Below, piece after piece: positions 1 to 11,107 of a DNA stretch of 64,000 nucleotides. This stretch comes from Entoloma clypeatum (lineage: Eukaryota > Basidiomycota > Agaricomycetes > Agaricales > Entolomataceae). Below the pieces are notes generated by a model. That model had not been told where the DNA came from. It worked only from the letters and a program-made list of their open reading frames with translations, and searched no databases. The position numbers and the translations under genes are program-made. How positions within the stretch are numbered: the first letter of the stretch is position 1; each line of letters starts with the position of its first letter. The stretch is taken from NCBI GenBank assembly GCA_963565915.1, contig OY751485.1, forward strand, positions 1,364,001-1,428,000, given 5' to 3'.

Positions 1-608
1 ACTTTGTTATTTTCTTGGCTTGGCGAGTGGGAGTCACTAGAGAATGGTGAAACCAGTATTTCCAAGCCCTTGACAGGTACAAAGGCTGGTGGTGAACCAG
101 AAGATGCTGCAATCCCAAGTGGTGACAAGCTCCAATGATGCTTGTAGGATGAAGCCATCAGAGAGGAGAACTGATGATGCTGAGTTTCATATGGACTGTT
201 ACAACTTTTCATTTCTCTTACCATCCCCTCCCATGATCCCCTCTCTGATCTCCCCCATTGTCCTCACATCTGATGAACCCCCATCGATAATGACAGCTGC
301 ACAAAGACTTGCAGTACAAGACATGCTCTTACATGAAGCACTTATTATGTGACCTATATCCATATGGAAGCCATCCTCCCTGAAGAATCCTTGGTGGGTC
401 TGGACTCTAGAACTCTTGATAACAATCTGGACACCATTTCACACTCTTCCATTGACCCTGAATGTTATTTTGCCTCTTAACTTCTCACGCCTGGACAATC
501 CTTGATCTTCTTTGAATACTGTTTCACCATTCGCCTCATTGTTGACACATGCCCACTTTATCTACACTCTGACTCACATTGACTCTGGCTTTACCCCAGA
601 TGGACATA
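1..608. other. no supported gene
   Basis: Only short unrelated open frames are present and none has a recognisable motif or plausible splice structure. The stretch ends at the TA target of the Tc1 element that begins at 609. Confidence 0.5.
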
Positions 609-1336
609 CAGTAACTCAAATAATTGTCTGGATGTTTGGGCCATTTTGATTGTTTGCTCAATGGCTCCAGGGGCAAGACACACAAGACCAAAGTGTTGGT
701 GTATGACAGATGGAGCTACATCGTAGCTATAGAAATATCAAACAATTATGTAATTCTAATAAGTTTCCATGGAGATATATACAATTCAATCTGATAACTC
801 ATCTGGACAATTATTTGGGTGACAATCAGAAATATCAGAATCTGATGCCAAATGGTTTCTATGACATCAAACTTTTGGCAGATGGTTACTATAGTGATGC
901 TAGATAGTGCCTGATTTCAAGCTATATAACCAGAGCTAATATTCTCAGCATTCCACAATTCATCATGCACCCCATCTCCTCTGCCCAGAAGGAAAACATC
1001 ATTTTTCTAGCCTCCAACCATCATTCCATTCAACATATTGCCTCCAAAGTTGGTGTTGGCAAGTCTACAGTGTCTGAGATCCTTCAGAATCTTCTTTCTA
1101 CTTGACAAATCCCTTCTGCTGGTTGTCCTTCAAAGCTTTCTGCCCATGCTCAGCGCTCTATCGTTACACAAATCATCACTGGAAAGGCTGCCAATGCTGT
1201 TCAGGCAACAAAACACATCAACACCATTATCTCCAATCAAGTCAGCTCACAGACAGTGAGGAATGTTCTCAAGAAACACTCATTCAAGGCTGTAACAAAG
1301 AAGAAAAAGGCCTTGCTTACCACAAGGCATAGGAAG

Positions 1337-2350
1337 TGTTGAAACATTCAAGTATGGATGTACAGTAATTGACTGGTCACGTGTACATCCAAATCAAGAT
1401 TGTCAAATTACAGGATATCCCCACCTATTTTAATGAATCAAACTATCTGGAAGCCAGGAATGGTACTTGGAAAAGATTCATACCAGGTGTTATAGACACT
1501 GGACCATGTGAACAGATTGTAGAATAGGATCAGTCAAAAATCATAAAACACGGGGAAAATTGGTCATCTGTACACCCTTGATCTGTTAGATAATTTTCTG
1601 ATCAATCGGTTCCGGCATCTCAGTGACCCTTATCTCGTCCAAATTTTGCAATCGTCGTAGGACAACATCTTGTCTCCATTGATGAAATCTATCAAGTATT
1701 TGTTGGGGTGAGTGCATATACTTTATTTTCAAATTCTAGGACCCAAGATATGGCACACTGGGGTCTAGGAAGTGCTTGACAATGGATTTTACTCATTTCA
1801 AAGCTATCCCACTTTTCGATATTTTGACCACAAAACAGCACAAAAGGGATAGGGGTGGATTCAACACTTAAAATATATTCAAATATCACCAATACATCGT
1901 TTAATACATGTGTAGTTGGTGCTTGTCCCCGGGGGAACAAGAAAAGGTCAAGTGTACAGTTGAGGGGCAGTGCACACATGACTGGTCAATTACTGTATCG
2001 ACAATCAATCACGTGACTAGCATCATGTGTTTTACCATGTGGCCTGACCACATGAAGTGTTCTAGACATAGAACAATCTAGACTCGCTCTAGATCTCTGA
2101 GTCATTTCTGTGACTCAGAATGCTGTGCACCAGAGATGTTCCATCATGTTCTAGCCAATAGCATTACTAGCTCGTAGTTGGTCTGTGCACATTTCCATAG
2201 GTATAAATACTGCATGTAGATAGTGTAGTACAACAGAGCTAATACCAGTAGTTCTATCATCGCCCACTCTTCTCCAACATCTCAACCCCTTCGCTTCAAT
2301 GTGAGTATCATTAACCAGGCTTCCTCTGCGTCTGCAAGATGTGCTGTTCA
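1337..2350 (+). mobile_element. solo-LTR-like insertion in the Tc1 transposase
   Basis: The insert begins TGTTGAAACATT and ends GTGCTGTTCA, so it has the TG...CA ends of an LTR. It carries a TATA-like GGTATAAATAC near 2200. It is flanked by a perfect 8-bp direct repeat ATAGGAAG (1329-1336 and 2351-2358), which is longer than the usual 4-6 bp of LTR elements. Without the nested MITE it is about 380 bp, similar in size to the other LTRs here, and it starts like the minus-strand reading of the copia LTR (TGTTGAAAC). An unrelated element with 8-bp duplication is the alternative, but no inverted repeats are visible. Confidence 0.6.
1363..1995. mobile_element. small TA-flanked MITE
   Basis: Terminal inverted repeats of about 24 bp are seen. 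The left end reads CAGTAATTGACTGGTCACG and the right end, read on the opposite strand, CAGTAATTGACCAGTCATG. TA dinucleotides flank both ends (1361-1362 and 1996-1997). The interior of about 630 bp has no convincing coding frame. The 95-codon minus frame at 1692-1979 has no known motif. It is nested inside the LTR-like insert and is therefore younger than it. Confidence 0.8.
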
Positions 2351-3232
2351 ATAGGAAGAAACATTTGGATTTTGCTTTAAAGTACAAGGACTGGACTGTG
2401 GAGGACTGGAAGAGGATAGTTTGGTCAGATAAAACAAAAATCAACAGGCTGGGATCAGATGGGAAGCAGTGGGTGTGGAAACAGGTGGGAGAGGAACTGA
2501 TTGAGAGGGAGATCCAGAGAACAGTCAAGTTTGGTGGTGGAAACATCATGGTATGGGGGTGTATGAGTTGGGATGGTGTGGGACAATGGCAGAAGTTGAG
2601 GGGAGGATGAATGCTGACCAGTATGTGAACATTCTGGACAACCACTCATTGCCCAGCATGGAGGAATATGAGATTTCTGCAGAGGATCTCATATTCCAGC
2701 AGGACAATGACTCCAAGCACACCTCCAACAAGACCAGAATCTGGGTGGAGAAAAATGATATCACTCTTCTGGACTGGCCTCCACAATCAATCTTCAGACC
2801 TAAATCCTATTGAACACCTTTGGCAACACATCAAAGTAGAGCTTTGCAAGTTTCCAACACAGACCAAGGGAGTTTGGAAGATTTGAGACAGGATAGCAGA
2901 GGTGTGGGACAAAATAGAGCCAGAGGTGTATCAGAAATTGATAGAAAGTATGCCTAGAAGAGTGGAAGCAGTAATCAAGGCAAAGGGGAGCCATACCAAG
3001 TACTAAAATGACCAGTTTCTGTATTTCTGATACCCACTCAAATAATTGTCCAGATGAGTTACCAGATTGAATTGTATATATCTCCATGGGACCTTATTGG
3101 AATTACATAATTGTTAAATATTTCTATAGCCACGATGTAGCTCCATCTGTCATACACCAACACTTTGGTCTCAGATATTGAGCAAACAATCAAAATGGCT
3201 CAAACATCTGGACAATTATTTGAGTCATTGTA

Positions 3233-3572
3233 TATTCTCTGACTCAGAACAAACCCTTGTTTCACTTTGACAGACTCCACTATTGCCAGCCAATAGCTGT
3301 ACTGTATCATTTCAACTGGATGTATTGTCACTGGTCACACCAGACCTTGAATCAAACTTTGGAGTCCAAATGTCATGGTCACAATCACTCCTGAACTTTC
3401 AAAAAAGTGGTCACAAAAGCCATGAAAACACTATTTTTCTTCACAATTTCCTCTACTATGGCATGCCCAGTCTCTCTCCGTCTAATTTGACAAGGATTCG
3501 AACATAATATGAATGTGTTTTTGATAAGTTGCGTCCAAGATCAGAAAAAGTACTTAGGTAAGTATCAATTCC
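3233..3572. other. no supported gene
   Basis: No motif, splice pattern or repeat was recognised between the Tc1 right end and the DDE_1 relic. Confidence 0.5.
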
Positions 3573-4395
3573 CTATGTGTCCCGCATTTTGTTCCAACCA
3601 AACAAGACTGGTTTCTTTTTCATCTGAAGTCCCCGTCCAAGAGGTGCTTCAGTTGCCGGAGTTGGTGGGGGCACCATCCCATCATCCATATCCAAATCAT
3701 CAGCTAACCCATTCCTTACAAGACCACCCTCATTATCCACCTCGTACCCATTCTTGAGCGCCTGTCCATTGGATACAAGATGATTGATAAGAGCATCAGG
3801 CAGAAGGGCAATATCATCAGTGCTGTTATCCTCAGCACCATCAGAGAATGCTGGTTCCTTGTGAGTGACCAGGGTGGGCTCCCGCCGGAAATTAAGTTCT
3901 TCATGCAGTGCGGTGTTGATTTTTGGAAGATCATGGAGCAATGTGAGTGCCTGACTGGAGACCAGGCTCAGCTGAGAGCAGTTGAGATCGCCAATCCGAC
4001 ACATCTTAAATGCCTTTGAACCATTGCATTAGTATTCCGAAATGAGAATCTGAAAATCTACTTACTTTTTTTATAAGGGATGCATCATTCAACTCTTGAT
4101 AGGCTTGTACCAACCATTTGACTGAACAGTTCTGAAGTGTACTAAGGCAAGTATTAATTTTGACCACCTCATTGGAGTCTGGCCCTTCAAGATGAGCAGT
4201 TACCAGATCTTGGTGGGCTGATTGTCGCAGGCTCAACTTCAATACACATTGTATCCCAACATTGAGTGGTTGCTAAATGCCGGTGCATCCTCCTGGAATG
4301 AAGTGGACAATTATATTTTCATGCGTCCTCCTCATCCACCCATGGAATTCAGCTGATTTATGGACTGACCAGCAGTTGATCTTCCACAGTGATTG
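3573..4395 (-). pseudogene. DDE_1 (pogo/CENP-B-like) transposase relic, C-terminal half
   Basis: Reading the minus strand from about 4386, the frame gives INCWSVHKSAEFHGWM, then IIVHFIPGGCTGI, a stop, and QPLNVGIQ. These are the classic landmarks around the second catalytic Asp (normally DCWSVH) and the final acidic residue of the DDE_1 family. The Asp before CWSVH is replaced by Asn and there is a TAG where Trp is usual. The tail continues through 4242-4006 and 4004-3573 (WLVQAYQELNDASLIKK, then MCRIGDLNCSQLSLVS), with sequence between them that may be a small intron or indel. The upstream N-terminal half is absent. It is inactive by catalytic substitution and stop codon. Confidence 0.75.
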
Positions 4396-5614
4396 TTATG
4401 CTTATTGCCAGGGGAGGACAATACAGTGTGAACTTCGGGATGTTGCCTAGCTTTCTTCAATGCCGCTGGTTTCAGGGTTCTGATGTTGTCGGTGTTGTCA
4501 ACAGTGATCAAGGGAAGAGGAAAAGAGAGGCCTCCATCACAGAATTGAGGAGAGTCAGATATGGCCAGATAAACTAAAAGAATAAGTATAATAATAATAA
4601 TTTTTGCAATTCTGATAGACCCCTTTAAATTATCATATAAACATAGGCTGGGATTGTCAATTGATGAGGAAATAGCAACTCACAAGGCAAAATATATTGC
4701 TAGACCATTGTCAAGATTCTCACATCAAGAAGTCTATATAATACTTGTGAGCCTTTGTAAATTCTGTACTTCTCAACTTCATTGTATAAAAGAAATGAAA
4801 TAAAAGAGGAAGATTAACTTGGCATATGATATACTCTACAACTATCAATAGAATGATACATCATGGTGATTTGAGCCAACTATCTCATCAACTGTAATGC
4901 TCAGTATGGTTTGGAGGATTGGTCAAACATATCATAATGATAATTGATGAAATTATCCATCATTCTGTCAAGAATGGCTGGCTTGACAATGGTTGCAAAA
5001 GGCTCACACTATTCTGGGTGTGTTGCAGCAGGTTAAAAGTGGTAGACATGATTATTGATAGCATCAGTCTATCTGTTCTGCTGCTGCTGACCCACTTGAC
5101 TGTATTTGATGCATGGTGATTTAATTCTTGTTAGAAAGAGTTGTTGGCAAGACCATCAACACCCTTCTCTAGCCTTCTTACTGAGATTGACAAGTCTAGC
5201 AGATTTGTAATCTTGAAACATCTTTGATATCCATTGAGCAGATCTAGAGTCAGAATACTTGCATCTCTTCTATTTGATGCAATGAGTTTGAAATATTTTG
5301 AACAAACCCATATCTACCAGCATTATAATTCAGCAGTGAACACATGCAAATCTGTTTTACTAATTAAAAACCCTATTTTCTAACATCAACTCACATATTA
5401 TCCAATATAACATCACAACACATGATATATTGGTTTGCAATTATAATAATAATGGCAAACCCATCATCAGCATACCAGCTTCATAATATTTTGCCCATTG
5501 ATCATGGTACAGCTGATCCTCAGTCATTACAACCTCATGCATCAGATGGGCAGATGGACAGAAATATATTATTGTAGCATTCGAAATAAATATGGGTATG
5601 TAGCATGTAAAGAT
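4396..5614. other. AT-rich spacer, no supported gene
   Basis: No recognisable coding exon or repeat. Open frames are short and AT-driven. Confidence 0.5.
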
Positions 5615-7025
5615 CTATTGACGAGATTGCACAGCACGGCGTTTGGCTTGGATCTTTGCATGAACAGACTGATTATTGTTCGCCCTCCAACCTGTAAGGA
5701 ACATCAGAAAAATTTGCCTCGAACAACGTAAGATACAGAGCTGAGAATGAATAGACACCGCGTACTTGTTCCACCAAGCCTTAAGTGCGTTGACTTCTTC
5801 TTGTTCATCAACGTCGTTGAATAGATCTAACAAGGAATTATAGAATCGTTCCGAATCAGTTGAAGTGTCAGTCCGACAGAATGTGGATGACGAGCATAGG
5901 GCGAAGCGGACCTGGTGAGGTGCATCAGGTGAATAGAACTGTAGGTGGTAAAGAACGTTACCTGTGTTGCCGTGTAGGTGATTGATGCAAGAGTGACAGC
6001 TGTCATTCCATGAATATGAGCATTGCCAGAGCATGTCATCTTGGGCTCCTTGTCAACAGAGCTCGGCGATGTAAAGATGTGTTTATAAGCCTTGAAGGTG
6101 GTTGGTCATTTTCAGACAAGTACAAGAGGAAACTTACAGTGACCAACAGGCTACTCCGAAGGAGACCGTTCCAGGGGTTTTCAGGATCATAGCAGTAGTT
6201 GTGATATAAAAAGATGGGCCAATTATCACCAGTCACGAGGATCTTGGCAGAGCACAGCTTTTCTTTCACCCTAGGCCTAAAGTCAGCTAAGGGTACATGG
6301 GCAAAGGATATTCACGGACTCATCATCCTCCCAGTTCAGCTCCACAGGGCAGAGAAGGGCACCAGTATGTGGATGATTAAATCCGCGATCAATTTTGCTG
6401 TTCTGGGCTAATGGCGGGGTCAAACAACCACCTCTAGGGATAATCCAGTCCAAGATGGCACCCTTGAGACTCTTGATATCGTTGGCTCGCGCATGGGCAG
6501 CCCCTTTTTGGATCTAAAGGATAGATAGAAGGAATAACCAAATGGTTTGGTCGGTAAAGGCTGAGCACTCACCAGATCCGCGATGTGTAGGAGCTCTTGC
6601 TCAGAGCCGACCATGATACGCTCTTCAAGGCCTGGGACCATTTGCAGAAGTTCTCTATAGATTCGAAACTTGCGTCTCTCTCTATCCGTTCACTGGCAGT
6701 TAATCGTGGCTATGAAGGAGAACATGGCTGATGCTTACTCAATGGTGAAGGATTCCTCTGGGTGGTCGGCGTACTCTCCCTCATGGAGGATTCCGTTGGT
6801 CAAAAGAGTATGAACCCAACACAAAGCGTGAAGGTACGCCCAAAGTGATGGACATGATGAATGGAGGGTCCGTAGCCCTTGTCCTGATGGGTACTTAGTC
6901 GTGCAGGAATGTCAAGAATTACAACGACAAACTCACGGCTTTTTCCTGGGTCCAAGGTGCAAAGCATCCTCTGTGGTACGGCGGCCAAGAGCAGACGGGG
7001 TCTGGGTGGATGAGACAGCAGACAT
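5615..7025 (-). pseudogene. DUF6698-family gene, intron-containing, with a frameshift
   Basis: On the minus strand an ATG at 7025 (MSAVSSTQTPSALG) begins a chain of exons that matches what I recall of the Agaricomycete DUF6698 family. Landmarks are LLQMVPGLEERIMVGSEQ, IKSLKGAILDWIIPRG, DRGFNHPHTGALLCPVEL, GDNWPIFLYHNYCYDPENPW and VRFALCSSSTFCRTDTSTDS. Clear GT-AG introns are at 6936-6884, 6738-6682, 6572-6514, 6137-6049 and 5961-5912, and a last one near 5758-5692. The stop codon is at 5615. Near 6825-6845 the family similarity jumps frame (FGRTFT to ALCWVHTLLTNG), so this copy carries at least one frameshift. The junction near 6280-6320 and the last splice phase are also unresolved. The molecular function of DUF6698 is unknown. 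These genes are commonly found near transposons in mushrooms (recalled, not checked). Confidence 0.75.
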
Positions 7026-7079
7026 GAGGCGGAAGGCTTGATCAGTCTGAAGAGGGAATGGCAAACATGAGATAGCGAG

Positions 7080-7092
7080 AGGTTTTTATACC
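7080..7092 (-). promoter_or_regulatory. TATA box of the DUF6698 gene
   Basis: The minus strand reads GAGGTATAAAAACC here, about 60 nt upstream of the ATG at 7025. Both position and sequence fit a core promoter. Confidence 0.5.
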
Positions 7093-8183
7093 TCTGGGAA
7101 CTCTAAAAATGGAGCGAAGGGACTAACAACCAATCAATCAGTGAAGGGGCAAAGCAAGGAACAGACATGGATCTCAGGATATTTGTCTTGGTGGATCCAC
7201 CAGAGGAAATAACAACTCTGTAGAGAGATGTAACAGAAACCACGGCTTGCCACGAATTTTCAATGCCAAGGGCAGATTGATGCGGTGAAGTGATAGGTTT
7301 CGAATGTAAAATTGAGTAACAATATTGGCAATCTTATATCAGGGGTGCAATCTCCATTTAGCCAGGGCGGGGAGTCGAGGGCATTTGATATTTGACATTT
7401 AAAGCCACTTCGCAGAGAATACATGATCAGGATATTTGTAGTCAAGAAATTGGAGGAAGCGCTTCCTCTCGAGACACTACTCCAGGCTTTGAGGATTTCA
7501 AACTACGAGCAGGACCAATGTCGATGATACACGGACCGTTATACGATAAATGGAAATTTTCTGGGTGTGAATTTGGGTGCAGTATGAGCGGCACCCATCA
7601 ATATTAGTGACAGTTTGATATGCATGGGAGCCTTAGGGTACGTAACACAATTTCCGCAAGATCAGGAGATGTCTGCAGGCCATGGCCGACACTTAGTAAT
7701 ACAATGCTGGCCGATAGTCGTGAGATAAACTAGGTGGAAATCTCCACAGTAGTGGACGTTGGGCGCGATCTCCTTTTGGGGGTATAGCCATCGGTGATCT
7801 CCTATTCAGGGAAGCCTGCGCTGGCAGACATGTAACGTGAATTGAGAGAAGGTTGGTGTTGGGCGCAATGTCCGATTAGGAAAGGGACTGCAATACTAAG
7901 ATAGTAGGATGCATATACAGCAGGATAAGTAGTACCGAGGGAGAGCAACAGCTTCACTTCAGATGCAAAGGGCTGCGTGGTACATTGTTTGGGGAAGGGT
8001 CTAGATCACGGGATTGCCAAAAAAAAAAACTTTTTTCTTGATTCCAATGATCGCTTGGGTGGGCCTCCCTAACATGGACCCCTTTCTAGGGAGGGTGACA
8101 GCAACACTGTGACAGAGATCATTATTGAGGTGAGTTGAATATTTGTCGTGGATATATGCTCTGTGGAACACAATCATTCGCAA
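7093..8183. other. no supported gene
   Basis: No exon chain could be supported. A 5' exon of the gene starting at 8184 could lie here but nothing decides it. Confidence 0.4.
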
Positions 8184-9099
8184 ATGAAACCTATAAATAC
8201 AGGCGACTTTTACCTGCAATTCAGCCAACAATGTCCAGTTTTCAGTCCTCTCCCAGTACTTTCCAGGTACTGGAAGCTTTCCTCCTCCGCCTCGCAGTAC
8301 ACCGTGTTGCATGTATTCTGCATTACAATGTGAGAATCCAAGATCTGCGCCCATGGTTCTGGTTCGTAGTACCCACATGTCCTTTGAACGATGATGGCTA
8401 ACTTGACCCAGGCCCCTCAATGAAAGAGGTGTTCATATTAAACCGGAAGCCCTCGACGAGTACTGTTTGGCATATGAGTGTCGCCTCCCCTCCTGTTTAT
8501 GTCCCGTCTTAGATGGGTCAAGATATGTCGAGAGCGGTATTTACATGGAGCATGATGGAGAGAAGCTTGTAACCTTTCTACGTTGTGAGAAGAATCATTG
8601 TGGATATCGAGGTATGTGATCAAGATTGGAACTTGATGCGGTTGAAGCAGCCCTCCACCATCAGTGGCAATAGATGGAATTCATAATGACAGGAATCTGC
8701 TAATGCTACCATACAAGCGGAGAGGTACGTCAGTTTTCCACTCCTCCAAAAAATCAAAAGACCAACTTCTGAATGGTAGTAGCCCACCGCAGGATCAATG
8801 CCGACATTTGTAGCTTGGCATTGGACTGCAGCGACCCGGAAGAGATGTCAATGTTCAAGATACTGAATCAACTGGATGAAGCAATAGCTCCTGGCGTGCC
8901 TCCAGGAACACTGAATCAATTGCTGATGCAATGTCGAGCATGTGGGTGGGTGACAACGAAACATGTGTTCAAGTATCATGTCTGCATGACGGCAGTGCCG
9001 AGGAAGTTGACAGGAAGTGAGGATGCAACCGACGGTAACAATTTGAGAGCATCGCCTGAGGTGAGGGATCCTATGCTTATTCTGTCAACCAGAGACTAA
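8184..9099 (+). CDS. unrecognised three-exon Cys-rich protein
   Basis: Three exons join in frame: 8184-8329, 8412-8611 and 8780-9099. Introns of 82 nt (GTGAGA to CCCAG) and 168 nt (GTATGT to GGTAG) separate them, giving about 221 residues. Exon 2 encodes a Cys cluster (CLAYECRLPSCLCP, then FLRCEKNHCGYR), and exon 3 has CRACGWVTTKHVFKYHVC, so paired Cys/His ligands typical of small zinc-binding modules are present twice. I do not recognise a named family. The ATG at 8184 is the first in the frame, but the true start could lie in an upstream exon. The reading is supported because both splice junctions preserve phase. It is followed immediately by the composite repeat at 9215. Confidence 0.5.
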
Positions 9100-9214
9100 G
9101 ACACCGTTGAAGGTGTAAGGTTCGCAAGGAGATCCCGCCGGGGAAGTGACGCTGCTAGATAGCTTAGAAAGAACACTGTTTTTTTTTAAATTTTAAAATG
9201 TGAATCATAGAGTA

Positions 9215-11050
9215 TCAATAAGAACTTACATATATATCGGAAAGAGGGGGCTTGTGAAGAAAGTGACTGTCAAACGACCAACGCAAGGTCAAGTGGTTGA
9301 AGTAAATGCCAGGTGGATGAGTCCGAAAAAAGAACGCGAGCACGCTTAGGGTTGGGGCAGACGACGGTCGCAAGGTCATTGAAAAAAGAGGTAGTAGATG
9401 GCATCTGGATGAGGCTGAAAAAGGGCGCGAGTCCGTATGCTGCCCACAGCCAAACTGGGTGTTGGGGAAGACAACCAACGCAAGGTCAAGTCGTTGAAGA
9501 GGCAAAATATGCCATCTGGATGAGTCTGAAAGGAGGTCCCGCTGGTCAAGTGATGATGGTGTTAGAAAGAACGCTGTGTTTTGGAGAGAAAAAACATAAA
9601 TCATAGAGTATGAATAAGGACTTGACAGAACTTACATATATATTGGAAAGAGCGAGCTTGTGACTGTCAAACGACCAACGCAAGGGCGGGAAGACGACCG
9701 ACGTTCTTCAACGACTTGACCTTGCGCTGGTCGTCTTCCTGCCCTTGCGTCGGTTGTTTGACAGTCACTTTCCTCAAAAGCCCACTCTTCCCAATATATA
9801 TGTTAGTTCTGTTAAGTTCTTATTCATACTCTAAGATTTATGTTTCTTCTTCTTTCAAAACACAGTGTTCTTTCTAACACCATCACTTGACTAGCAGGAC
9901 CTCCTTTCGGACTCATCCAGATGGCATATTTTGCCTCTTCAACGACTTGACCTTGTGTCAGTCATCTTCTCCAACACCCAGTTTGGCTGTGGGCGGTATA
10001 CGGACTCATGCTGTTTTTCGGATTCATCCAGATGGCATCTACTACCTCTTTCTTCAATGACCTTGTGACCATTGTCTTCCCCAACCCCAAGCGCGGCATG
10101 CGGCTCGCGTTCTTTTTTGGACTCATCCACCTGGCATCTACTACCTCTTTCTTCAATGACTTGACCTTGCGCCGGTCGTCTTCCCACCCTTGCGTCGGTC
10201 GTTTGACAGTCACTTTCCTCACAAGCCCGCTCTTTCCCATATATATGTAAGTTCTGTTAAGTCTTTATTCATACTCTATGATTTACGTTTTTTTCTTCTT
10301 TCAAAACACAGTGTTCTTTCTAACACCATCACTTGACTGGCGGGACCTCCTTTTGGACTCATCCAGATGGCATATTCTGCCTCTTTCTTCAACGACTTGA
10401 CCTTGCGACCGTCATCTTCCCCAACCCCCAGGGCAGCATGCGGACTCACGTCCTTTTTCGGAATCATGGAGCTGGCATCTATTGCCTCATTCTTCAGCGA
10501 CTTGACCTTGCGTTGGTCGTTTGACAGTCACAAGCTCGCTCTTTCCAATATATATGTAAGTTCTGTCAAGTCCTTATTCATACTCTATGATTTACGTTTT
10601 TTCTCTCCAAAACACAGCGTTCTTTCTAACACCATCACCACTTGACCGGCGGGACCTCCTTTCAGACTCATCCAGATGGCATATTTTGCCTCTTCAACGA
10701 CTTGACCTTGCGTCGGTTGTCTTCCCCAACACCCAGTTTGGCTGTGGGCGGCATATGGACTCGTGCCCTTTTTCAGCCTCATCCAGATGCCATCTACTAC
10801 CTCTTTCTTCAACAACCTTGCGACTGTTGTCTTCCCCAACCCCAAGCGCGGCATGCGGCTCGCATTCTTTTTTGGACTCATCCAACTGACATCTACTACC
10901 TCTTTCTTCAACAACTTGACATTTGCGCCGTCATCTTCCCCAACCCCCAGTTTGGCTGTGGGCGGCATGCGGACTCACGTCCTTTTCCGGACTCATCCAG
11001 ATGGCATATTCTGCCTCTTCAATGACTTGACATTGCGTCGGTTGTTCCAT
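9215..11050. repeat. composite tandem and inverted repeat array
   Basis: A block of about 100-115 bp containing CATCCAGATGGCAT and CTTCAACGACTTGACCTTGCG recurs at about 9911, 10021, 10121, 10357, 10462, 10666, 10777, 10876 and 10991. A second module (ATATATGTAAGTTCTGT, then TTCTAACACCATCAC) recurs at about 9800, 10250 and 10555. The segment 9215-9711 carries the same modules in reverse orientation, so there is a large inverted repeat centred near 9712 followed by further direct copies to the right. Open frames on both strands are by-products of the repeat period and are not credited as genes. It resembles no named element I know. Confidence 0.8.
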
Positions 11051-11107
11051 TTGGAAGCACTCCACACCATAAATCCATTCATGTTCCTAGTTTACTACTC
11101 ATGAATC

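Larger units (their letters stand above)
965..3006 (+). pseudogene. Tc1-family DDE_3 transposase relic, split by an insertion
   Basis: The N-terminal helix-turn-helix part starts at the ATG at 965 (MHPISSAQKENI) and runs to about 1336. The catalytic part resumes at 2351 after a 1014-bp insert. Recognisable DDE_3 signatures are WSDKTKINRLGSDG with the first Asp near 2430, FQQDNDSKHTS with the second Asp near 2705, and NPIEHLW with the Glu near 2815. At least two frame changes separate these blocks (around 2590 and 2800), and stop codons occur at 1104 and near 2885. In the living family this protein binds the inverted repeats and cuts and pastes the element at TA sites. The copy is dead. Relatives lie at 36950-37760 and 42701-49503. 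Confidence 0.85.
609..3230 (+). mobile_element. Tc1/mariner element, copy 1 (decayed, interrupted)
   Basis: The ends are inverted repeats beginning CAGTAACTCAAATAATTG on the left and, on the opposite strand, CAATGACTCAAATAATTG on the right. Each is flanked by TA (607-608 and 3231-3232), the Tc1/mariner target. Similarity between the two ends extends over about 215 bp (609-825 and 3016-3230), and each terminus carries a second, inverted copy of the end motif near its inner border (799-823 and 3034-3059). A transposase relic lies between them. It is interrupted at 1337-2350 by an LTR-like insert. The element cannot be autonomous. Confidence 0.85.

Noticed and set aside
2151..2645. 164-codon minus-strand ORF
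   Set aside because: It lies antisense to the Tc1 transposase block and shows no family signature.
3573..4004. Independent small gene
   Set aside because: Its sequence is the tail of the DDE_1 transposase whose core lies just upstream on the same strand.
9215..11050. Several open frames of 60-130 codons on both strands
   Set aside because: They recur with the repeat period on both strands and have no domain signature, so they are by-products of the array.
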